A stretch of 64,000 bases of DNA, taken from the NCBI GenBank assembly GCA_016987375.1, contig PJRA01000172.1, positions 344,150 through 408,149 of the forward strand. Reading direction: 5' to 3'. The notes under the pieces are model-generated. The model was not told where the DNA came from. It saw nothing but the letters and a program-made list of their open reading frames with translations, and searched no databases. Position numbers and translations under genes: made by a program. This document shows, piece after piece, positions 56,042-64,000 of this stretch. Position 1 is the first letter of the stretch, and the number at the start of each line of letters is the position of its first letter. This stretch comes from Brachionus koreanus (lineage: Eukaryota > Rotifera > Eurotatoria > Ploima > Brachionidae).

Positions 56042-56448
56042 TTCTTTGTCATTAGCTGCTGAAATTATTAATTATTAGAGCAAATAATGCTCTTTTGTCA
56101 GTCAATATTCTCAAAAAAAAGAGAGTTAAAAAATTTTTAACATTTTGTTCTGGATATTTTTTGGTTGTAAAAATATGGATTTTTTTTTAAAAAATTTTAA
56201 TTTTAAAAATATTTCTAATTCATTTATTTATTTTTATATATATAAATTACTTTAAATATTTTATGATGCTAAAATTTAAACTAAAGATTCTTTAATGATC
56301 TAATTTTTCAGCAGACAATTAATTTAATTTTAAGCTAAAAAAATTAAAGCTTAGGATTAATAAATAAGTAAAAATAAAAATAAAAACGATTTAGTGAAAT
56401 TATAAAATTTTATTTAGGCTGTAAATTTTTAGAATTTTGTTTTAGGTT

Positions 56449-58691
56449 TTAAAACACAAAAATTTCTTCTTTCTTATGACCATTTTTACAAATTAACCTT
56501 AAATGTTTAAATGAAGAAAATTTCAAATTTTAATCAAATTTTTCAAAAATTACTCTTTGGCTTTTTCAGCGAATTTATTTGGACCGCATATACAAAATAA
56601 AGGATTCTTTGAGCATTTTTCAATTAATTCACCCATTAATTCGTTATTGATTTGTCCACGTTTTCCTTTCCAGTCTGATTTTTCGTCCGACAAAATATTT
56701 ATCACTTCCAATCTTGAATTATTTTCAAATATAAATTCAGCTTTAAAATAATCTGAAAATTAGATTACTTTGGAAAATCTTGACTTGTTTTTTCAAGCTC
56801 AGCTTTGTAAATTATATCTTTTTCAGTTTTGTTAAAGAAAATTAGCTTAATCATTTCTATGTTGGCCATTCTCAAGGATTTTGTTAATATTCTAGCCATT
56901 GGTGTAAAGCCAGATCCAGCACAAATTAGATACAAATTACTGCAATTCAATAGGATGTCACAATTAAATGATCCATTGTAATTACTAATTTCAATCTTAG
57001 ACCCAACTGGTAGTTTTTTTAGTTTGGATGTAAATTCTCCTTGGTCATAATGCTTGATTAGGAAACAAATTTCATTTTCATTTTGGTTTTTTTCTTCAAG
57101 TAAGGATTCGTTCACTACAGTGTATGGCTTTGTTAATTCTTTACCTTATTATATAATTTTTATAAAAATTTATTATTAAAAATTTTGCTTAATTACTAGT
57201 TTGAAATCTTAAAAAAACATGATAACCAATTGGTACATGCATTTTTGAAGTGCTTGGTAGTTCAAATCTATAAAAACTTGTGTCATGGGTAATAAAATCT
57301 CGCGACTTCAAGATACACTCTCGAAAATTTATGCCTTAAATTTTAAAACATTTGACTAGTGCAAATTATTATTTATTTCTAAAGAATTGTTTAATACCTG
57401 CATTTGATTCTTCAATTTTTTCGGCTGAAAATTTCAGCTTTGGACACCTTATTAAGCAAGTTTAATTAATGATAGTGTTGAATTAAGAATATGTTACTAA
57501 CATTTGCCACCAGTGAATTTGCTCTAATTTCGATAAAACTATTTCTATTTTTCCCTCTTTAGAAAATTTAACTTAAAATAAAAAAATAGATAAAAATCAA
57601 TTAAAACTCTTTAGAACATATACCATCATAATTTTCTTTTACAGCAGCTGGTATTTCTAATTTAAAAATAGAATTAAAAATAACTAATTTTAATCGAATT
57701 AAAGACTAACCAAGATAATATTTATAAATTCCACTAGGAATATACAAAAATAAAATTAAAAAATTTGAATGATCTGGATCTTTTGACTTGTCAATTATCA
57801 AGCAGTCAGTGGACAAATTTTTGCATTTTGTATATAAAACAATATTGCATGATTGATTAGACTGGTATGAATCGAGAACTGGTATTTCCAATAAATTTTT
57901 TTTAACTTCTAAGTTTAACTTTGTTTTTGGTTCCAATTTTGGACTATTAAAGACTTTTTGAGATGTATCAAGAGGTCCCAATAAACATTTTTCCAACATA
58001 CTTTGAATATTAACCCATTGATGAACTTGAACAAATAAATCAGTCGCATTCTTTCCAGCTCCTTTCATCAACTCATCTACACCTCCAGGATGATATTTCA
58101 TGTATGGCGTAACATTATATACCTTTCCAAATATTGCCATCCAGCAGTCATCTTCCTTATTATGTTTGGATAACTCATTGAGTGTAATCGGCCGTAAAAT
58201 TCCTTTATTTCCAGCTAAATCAATTGTTTCCTTTGAAAAACGAATCCAATCCATAAGTGAATAGCCTTTTCCTAGGGCAAATTTTTTTCGTTCATTTTCA
58301 CTTTTAGCTGTGTTTGCTTTGGTTTCTTCATTTGGAGGTAGCAATAATGAAGCGTTCATTTTTGAGCTATTGGCTACCGTTACATCTAGTTTTTGAGTTT
58401 TATTGAGAGCATTTTTGCTGTTATTTGTTTGATTGAGTTTTTCGCAATCTGTTTTAGAAATGTTCAAACTAGTATCTCCAGTACTGTTATTATGAAAATT
58501 TTTGACTAATTTATGAGGCTTATCTGAATTTGAAGTTAAATTTGACTCATCTAATATAGTGGATAGATCTTTGTTTTTCTCCTTTATTAGTGTTTTATTG
58601 AGTGAATGATTTAGACTAGAATTATTCTGAGGATCAGTAGGATCGGCCACTGATCCTTTCAATTTATCTGGATAACAACCCAGTTTGATAG
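56449..58691 (-). CDS. CYB5R4: CYB5R4 (cytochrome b5 / b5 reductase fusion, NCB5OR)
   Basis: Exons: complement of 57711-58691, 57624-57656, 57503-57571, 57398-57447, 57197-57334, 56785-57144, 56554-56752 and 56449-56497. Exon 1 has a long Asn/Lys/Ser-rich extension, then GYSLMDWIRFSKE and the cytochrome b5 domain with haem ligands in YHPGG and VHQWV. A CS-like domain follows (IVLYTKCKNL to GKIEIVLSKLE). The FAD/NAD reductase has HVPIGYHVFLRF, KPYTVV, LICAGSGFTPMARIL and FCICGPNKF. The 56753-56784 intron must be only 32 nt to keep frame, so this junction is uncertain. The true first ATG exon upstream of 58691 was not identified. The protein is an ER NAD(P)H haem reductase supplying electrons for lipid desaturation. 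Confidence 0.93.
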
Positions 58692-60120
58692 CTGTTTAAG
58701 ATCCTTGCTAAGTATTTAGAAATTTCTAAAAAAAATGTTTCATTGATATTTATTGTCTGTTTACTTAGTGGAAATTTATATTCTCGTGTTCAAAGATTTA
58801 TTGATTCGATTAAAAAAGATCTTAACTTGTAAAAAATACTAACATGAATTTTTTGTTCAATAGATTATATACTAGATTAATATGGGAAACAAATAATTTA
58901 AGATGAATTTATTAAAGTATATTAACTAAGAGATTATAGCTATTATGAACCTTATTTTGTTATTTATCGTATTTTTTGTACAAAGATCATGAAATCATAA
59001 ATCGTTGTTTTAATATTTTTATCCTTTTATACAACTTTTAATCCTAAAAATATTATTTTAAATCATCTCTTTGTAACGATTATTGCCTTAAATTTTACAA
59101 ATCTGTATTTTACTTATGATCAAAATGTTTACGTATTAATTTGCCTAATTTAAGTTAGACTAAAAAAACCAAATTTAAGTTAGTCTAAATAATACAAAAT
59201 TAAGTACATCATTAATGACATTTAAGGTAATTAAAATAAAATAGTATTTTTAAAATCATAAATTAAAATAAGACCTAAAATCCACTTTTTATTAGAAAAA
59301 AAAAATCTTTAATTCAAATTTTATTTTAAAATTAAATTAAAATTCTAATAAATATTAAATATAATTAACTCTATCGATATGCTTAATTTAATTATTTCCA
59401 TCATACGATTAACCAAAATAAGCCAGATTATCAAAGTTCGGTTGCGTTTTTAAATTTGTTTACAGCTAAAAGGCGACTTTTTTTCTATTGCTAAATATTT
59501 TCTTATTAATTGATTTAACAAAAGCTTATTTAAAAAAAAAATTTCCTATTAAATTTTACTTTTAGTCTATTGAAGCAATCAGCTGGATAGCTTATCTTTT
59601 TTGATACTCAATAATTTATTTTCTTCACTAATTTCAATATTTCTTAAATATCTTGAGATCAATTATTCTAATCAAGATTTAGAATTTAATTAAAATAATA
59701 TTATATTTGTCTAATCAATAGTGAAAAAAAATGTAAATTATTTGCTATTTATCACATAAGACATTAATTAAGAAATATTTTATTTGAGAAATGGTTTCAT
59801 AAAATATTTTTGCATAATAGAAAAAATTATTAGTTTAATTATGATTAAATCAAAAACCTAGTTACAGAAGTAATCGATTTAAATCAATTAATCTTTTAAA
59901 CTTACTATAATTCAGCTTTAGATATCTTAAAATAGTTAAAATAAAAATATCTTTTTCGAACAATTTTTTTGCATGCACCGTTAAAAAAATAATCTTATTT
60001 TCTTGTTAAAGGAATTGTCTGTTCATAAAATTTAAAATTCAACTTTTCTGTTGCATTTGAATTAAAAAAAAAGTGAAAATTCAATTAATTAATATCATAT
60101 CTAAAATAAAAAAATTCTAA
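58692..60120. other. AT-rich intergenic DNA
   Basis: No gene or element recognised. It must contain the 5' exon/promoter of CYB5R4. Confidence 0.5.
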
Positions 60121-61184
60121 CAAGCAGGCTAGAAAAGTTAAAGCGCTGGTAAAGTTAGCTCATAAACTCTATGAAAAGTCAATAATCGATAAGTGTAAAT
60201 CGAATCCAAAGCTGCTATTCTCCTATGTAAATATTCAGAAAATGTTAAGTGCAAAATTTGATCGCTGACTGACAAATTTGGAAATCAATTGATTAAAGGC
60301 AATGATATTGCAAAATGTCTAAATGATCATTTTTTCAGCTCATTTAAAGCGGATGATGAGTTAAATAGCGAACTAGAGTTCCCCTTAAGAGCTTCAGTAA
60401 ATTGCATAGTAAATCCAGATTTGGTCTTCAGTCCAACTGCAACAAAAAAGCGACTTGATGAGCTGGACAGAAGCAAATCAATAGGTACCAATGGCATGCA
60501 TCCATATGTACTTAGAGAGTGCAGTGATGTATTGTGTGAACCACTGTCTTTTCTGTTTAAGTTATCTTTGGAGTCTAGAGTGATACCAGCATGTTGGAAA
60601 AGAGCTAATGTTACTCCAGTATAAAAGAAGAAAGGTGATAAAACAAATCCTGAAAACTATCGTTTAATATCGCTTTTATCAATATTAACACTAGAAGCAC
60701 CAAGCATTTTTTCACGTTTTTTTAATTTGAAATTATTTTATAATAAAAACTGTAACAATTTTATTAAGTAATATTAATTTTAAAGAAAATTTTAAAATCT
60801 ACATGAATCAAAAAAGATATATTTATTTCAAAAATCCATTCAAAAGATACAAGGATTTAAAAAATTTTAAAACGAGTCATTTTGACTCGTTTGGTGCTTC
60901 TAGTGTTAATAAAAATAATGGAGAAGCTAATTAGAGATGAAATGGTAATGCATTTATCTGAACACAAATTACTTCCTATCCATCAACATGGATTTATGCG
61001 TGGTAAATCCTGTCTAACCAACTTGCTTGAAAGCTTAGATATTATTTCTGAGGCCTTGAATAGAGGATTCAGTGCTGTGGTAGTATTTTTAGATTTCTCG
61101 AAGGCATTTGATCGCGTTTCCCATAAGCTCCTAAAGATCAAGTTAAATAGCTATGGATTTATTCGATACTATTTGAACAAAATT
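60121..61184 (+). pseudogene. LINE family A (CR1/Jockey-like), split by a MITE
   Basis: Pre-RT region ARKVKALVKLAHKLYEKS and KLLFSYVNIQKML, then GNDIAKCLNDHFFSSFK, HPYVLRECSDVL, a stop at the TAA following NVTPV, and NPENYRLISLLSI. The MITE (60689-60905) interrupts it. Then IKIMEKLIRDEMV, GFMRGKSCLTNLLESLD and VVVFLDFSKAFDRVSHKLLK follow. Removing the MITE and one TTAA rejoins the frame perfectly at LLSI-LIKIMEKL. The copy ends at about 61184 without the palm YxDD box: a truncated, dead insertion. Confidence 0.9.
60689..60905. mobile_element. piggyBac-type MITE, 217 bp, TTAA duplication, inside LINE A
   Basis: TTAA at 60685-60688 and 60906-60909. The ends CACTAGAAGCACCAAGC and (reverse complement) CACTAGAAGCACCAAAC are inverted over 17 nt with one mismatch. 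An ACGAGTCA/TGACTCGT hairpin lies beside the right end. Non-coding interior. Confidence 0.85.
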
Positions 61185-61334
61185 TGAAGTTATTTATTGC
61201 TACTTAACTATTTCTAATTTTTTCCCTGATACATCAGATAATTAAATAAATGTAACGCATCTCATAACTCTCTATTTCATCATATCTTTTTTTACTAATT
61301 TTTTAAAAATTATTTTACTAAATTTTTTTTTAAT

Positions 61335-61352
61335 CTGAAGGAGCATTAGCTC
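61335..61352 (+). repeat. LINE 3'-tail hairpin motif (copy 3)
   Basis: CTGAAGG followed by GAGC, ATTA, GCTC, same as copies at 666-683 and 8532-8548. It is downstream of the + strand LINE A. Confidence 0.6.
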
Positions 61353-61917
61353 GGTACAGAAAACAAACAAATAAATATTTTTTCATATTCGTTAAAAATA
61401 AAAGCGATGATAATTAAATAATAATTAAAACAATTAAAAGCTTACCCGATTGCATTATATATTTTTTTTGAAACGTATAATTTTTTCACTAGAAAAGCTT
61501 CATTGAAATAAATTAGTTTTTATTTTATCTAAAATCTCTAAGTTAAACAAGTTTGATTAAAATTTCATTAAATTAAGAATAATTGTCAAGCATTATAGAA
61601 TAATCTTGATAGAAGAGATTATTCAGGAGATTTCATTCAATTAACTTGATATTAAAAAATAAAATTATTAAATAAAAAATATATAATAAATCAATGGTTT
61701 CAAAACTATTATGATTAAATGATTCAATTCGGTTATTATTTAATTATTGAATATATCAGATATATTTGATATCATAATTTTAAAATAAAAAAAAAATAAT
61801 AAAAATTTGAAATTATAATTTGATTATTTTACATATGGAATCGCATTTTTTTAAGATCGTTTGCAAATTTAACTTGATAATTTAAGTAGTTTGGCTTAAT
61901 TTATTGAATAAAATAAA

Positions 61918-62073
61918 ATGACAGAATTGATGGCATACACCGTTGTTTACAGTACTATGTCTGTCAGTTACATTATTCTCTTGTGTTCCATTCAATACAT
62001 AATTCTTCTAATCAAATATGTTCTAGAAAGCCGTAGTGCAAGAACATTGTGTAAAATCAGCTATGATAATTAG
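61918..62073 (+). CDS. Possible 51-residue single-TM microprotein
   Basis: ATG at 61918 to TAG at 62073. The short N-terminus (MTELMAYTVVYS) is followed by one hydrophobic segment (SYIILLCSIQYIILLIKYVL) and a basic/polar tail (ESRSARTLCKISYDN). The positive residues sit after the TM, as expected for a membrane protein. The stretch is noticeably less AT-rich than the flanks. No family recognised. It could instead be one exon of a longer gene or an eroded fragment. Confidence 0.35.
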   Translation: MTELMAYTVVYSTMSVSYIILLCSIQYIILLIKYVLESRSARTLCKISYDN

Positions 62074-62489
62074 GAGTTGAATAGGAAAAATATCAGAAAT
62101 TGATAATATTTTGGAGATAAACAATTATAAAATTTAAAATTTAAAAAAAAAACATATATAGGATTTAATTTTTTGGTCAGTAATGTCAAATTTGATCTAG
62201 CTTTGAGTGAATAAATGGTTCAAGAGATTTTATCTAATTTTGATTTTACAGGTATGGGTAAACTGATAATTTAATAAAGTAAATATTTAGATTTCTTATT
62301 TGACATATATAATTTAAAATTTTGAATAATAAAAATTTTGTAAAATGGGTAAGCGAATTTTGTTGAATTACTGCTTAGATCATGGGACAACATTTAAAAA
62401 ATTTATTAAATTTATAAAAATTAAATTTTAAACAAATATTACAATAATAATATGAAATTAGATTTATATTGACTTATATTTATGGTTTT

Positions 62490-63656
62490 TTATTTTTTTT
62501 TGAAGCATTTTGTAAACCATCCACTTTCAGATTTAGTTTCTATTGGATTTTTTTTTGAAATGAAATCTTTTGTTAGCAATGACTTGTTTGTTGTGTTGTA
62601 TTCATATTCTTTTAATTCAGTTGCTATTTCAAATAATGGATCACTTTTGACTTCATAATTTGTTACATTTAGACACATATTAGAATTTTCATTCAATTCA
62701 TCTAATACCAATTTTAGTACTTGATCACAATAGCCATTTATTTTGAGCTTCGCCATTTTATCCTTAGGCGTCCATTGAATATTTACAATATACAAATCAG
62801 CTTTTTTCTTTGGCCATAGACAATTGTAATGCTTAAGAACTTTTAGGCTTGTTCCTAGGCACAAAATTAAATCTGCATCATTCACATTGTTATTTGCACC
62901 CTGCCAATTGTATGGCATTCCATCTCTTAATTTTTCTCCGAAATGTATTATTGAATCTTCTAATTGACTAGTGGGACAGGACGAACAATACCTACCAGTC
63001 AAATGTTTTCTAAAGGCAGTTTTTTCTGTAACATCAAAGAGCCTAATATATTCTGAATTACATTGAGTACAAAATTCAACAAAGCAATTTCCATGAAGTT
63101 CTGATAGCTTAGTTCGATCTAATCCAGACCTTAAATGCAAGCCATCACAGTTTTGAGAAACAATATGACTAACAATATTTTTGTTGACCAATTCTAACAA
63201 AGCCATATGAGAATAAGTTGGCTCAACTAAAGAAAAATCAGGTATTTTGACTTTGACTCCTTTTTTTAACATAGTCCATAAACCACTGGGTCCACGATAG
63301 TCTGGTATAGATGCTGAAGTTGAAATTCCTGCACCAGTATAAACCACACATTTTTTTGAATTTTTAATTGCTCTAGCCAATTCGGAACATTTCATTTTTA
63401 AAATGTCCTCTTCGTCAATCACAATTTCTTGATGCAATTGAGCATTTGATTTTTTTGTTTGAGTTAAATTTATATTTTTGACTACATCTTGAAAGTTAAT
63501 AATTAAATCTTTTTCTTCTTCAGACCGTAATGATTCTTGTTTTTTCAAAATTTTTTTAATTTTAAGTACCAAACATTTGTGCTGTTTTTTAGATGATATG
63601 CTTTCAAAATATTCAGAATTTGGCTTAATGCATCGACCTGATCTTGTTTTCAACAT
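62490..63656 (-). CDS. SIRT7: SIRT7-type sirtuin (class IV NAD-dependent deacylase)
   Basis: Intronless, 388 residues. A basic N-terminal region precedes the catalytic core: VVYTGAGISTSASIPDYRGPSGLW (NAD fold), SQNCDGLHLRSGL, and SELHGN with the catalytic His. Zinc Cys pairs are CTQC and CSSC, followed by IIHFGE, LCLGTSLKVL and IVNIQWTPKD. The last two, and LHLRSGL, are SIRT6/7-specific; DVTEKTA and the C-terminal GWFTKCFKKK match SIRT7. Nuclear/nucleolar histone H3K18 deacetylation by homology. The basic ends fit nucleolar targeting. Confidence 0.96.
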   Translation of the reverse strand: MLKTRSGRCIKPNSEYFESISSKKQHKCLVLKIKKILKKQESLRSEEEKDLIINFQDVVKNINLTQTKKSNAQLHQEIVIDEEDILKMKCSELARAIKNSKKCVVYTGAGISTSASIPDYRGPSGLWTMLKKGVKVKIPDFSLVEPTYSHMALLELVNKNIVSHIVSQNCDGLHLRSGLDRTKLSELHGNCFVEFCTQCNSEYIRLFDVTEKTAFRKHLTGRYCSSCPTSQLEDSIIHFGEKLRDGMPYNWQGANNNVNDADLILCLGTSLKVLKHYNCLWPKKKADLYIVNIQWTPKDKMAKLKINGYCDQVLKLVLDELNENSNMCLNVTNYEVKSDPLFEIATELKEYEYNTTNKSLLTKDFISKKNPIETKSESGWFTKCFKKK

Positions 63657-63789
63657 TCTTTTATTAATAAATCACTTAATTTACATTCTTTAAATTTATA
63701 AATAAAATAATTTAATTATGCTTACTTTGAATTGATAATAAAAATTATTTATATCGACTATGAAGTTGTCTTAGATCAGAAGAATTATT
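63657..63789. other. Short intergenic flank
   Basis: AT-rich upstream region of SIRT7; no feature seen. Confidence 0.5.
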
Positions 63790-64000
63790 GATAAACCTTG
63801 CTTTTAAATTTTACTTATACAAGTGGTGTAAACAGAGACTTAATTGGACAGTTAGTGATTGGTCCAGAGTTATTTTCAGTGACGAGTCCAATTTTGAGGT
63901 CTTTAATCGTAAATCAAGAGTAATAGTAAAAAGGTTTAAGAATGAAAAGTTTCACCCGAAGTTCTGTATACCAAGGTTACAAAACGGTGGAGGGTCAGCC
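63790..64000 (+). pseudogene. Tc1-like transposase, cut by window end
   Basis: Open frame to the edge: WCKQRLNWTVSDWSRVIFSDESNF is the first catalytic Asp block of Tc1 transposases (W-x-x-V-I-x-S-D-E-S-x-F), followed by RFKNEKFHPKFC and NGGGSA. The N-terminal DNA-binding domain is not present upstream, so this may be 5'-truncated; the rest lies outside the window. Confidence 0.85.

Overview
The window is eukaryotic nuclear DNA from an animal. It is very AT-rich, its genes have many short introns (mostly about 45-60 bp), and it contains metazoan families: TM9SF3, NCLX/SLC8B1, SIRT7, CYB5R4, ALDH2, ELOVL6-like, YJU2B, SCAF4/8, TRMT112, MND1, a PRXL2B-type selenoprotein and EFCAB9. Composition, small introns and TE content suggest a small-genome spiralian. 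A monogonont rotifer of the Brachionus type is my best guess, and a sperm-type EFCAB9 plus the meiotic MND1 would fit a lineage with males. This host assignment is inference only. Three runs of N (1001-1180, 36432-37009, 49044-49622) are scaffold gaps.

Layout. 1-2.2 kb: a TA-flanked terminal-inverted-repeat element holding LINE and MULE-like debris, abutting the 3' end of EFCAB9. 2.3-14 kb: a compact gene cluster, EFCAB9(-), MND1(-), TRMT112(+), SLC8B1/NCLX(+, with one AT-AC intron and one TE-filled 2.5-kb intron), YJU2B(-), ALDH2-like(-). 14-23.6 kb: two intronless tandem ELOVL6-like genes (-) in long AT-rich DNA. 23.7-28.3 kb: a large single-pass receptor-like protein with a DOMON-like region, Thr/Ser stalk, SEA-like domain, TM segment and cytosolic PDZ (+). 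28.8-29.6 kb: a PRXL2B/SelU-type selenoprotein (-) with an in-frame TGA at the catalytic position and a type II SECIS hairpin in its 3' UTR.

30.9-39.7 kb is a TE graveyard of three LINE families. Inside the last part of a LINE ORF sits a 3.26-kb ambisense parvovirus-like endogenous element: an intact capsid-like ORF on + and a broken SF3-helicase ORF on -. It is bracketed by 271-bp near-identical direct repeats of the LINE. 40.8-48.8 kb: TM9SF3 (+), a nested MITE complex, then SCAF4/8-like (+). 49.6-56 kb: mariner, LINE, MITE and gypsy remnants around a probable SEFIR-domain gene (-). 56.4-63.7 kb: CYB5R4 (-), a LINE copy split by a piggyBac-type MITE (+), a possible transmembrane microprotein (+), SIRT7 (-). 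The window ends inside a Tc1-like transposase.

The host genes are mostly unrelated housekeeping genes with no operon logic. The most notable items are the selenoprotein/SECIS pair, the endogenous virus with its long direct repeats, the U12-type intron, and the DOMON-SEA-TM-PDZ architecture.
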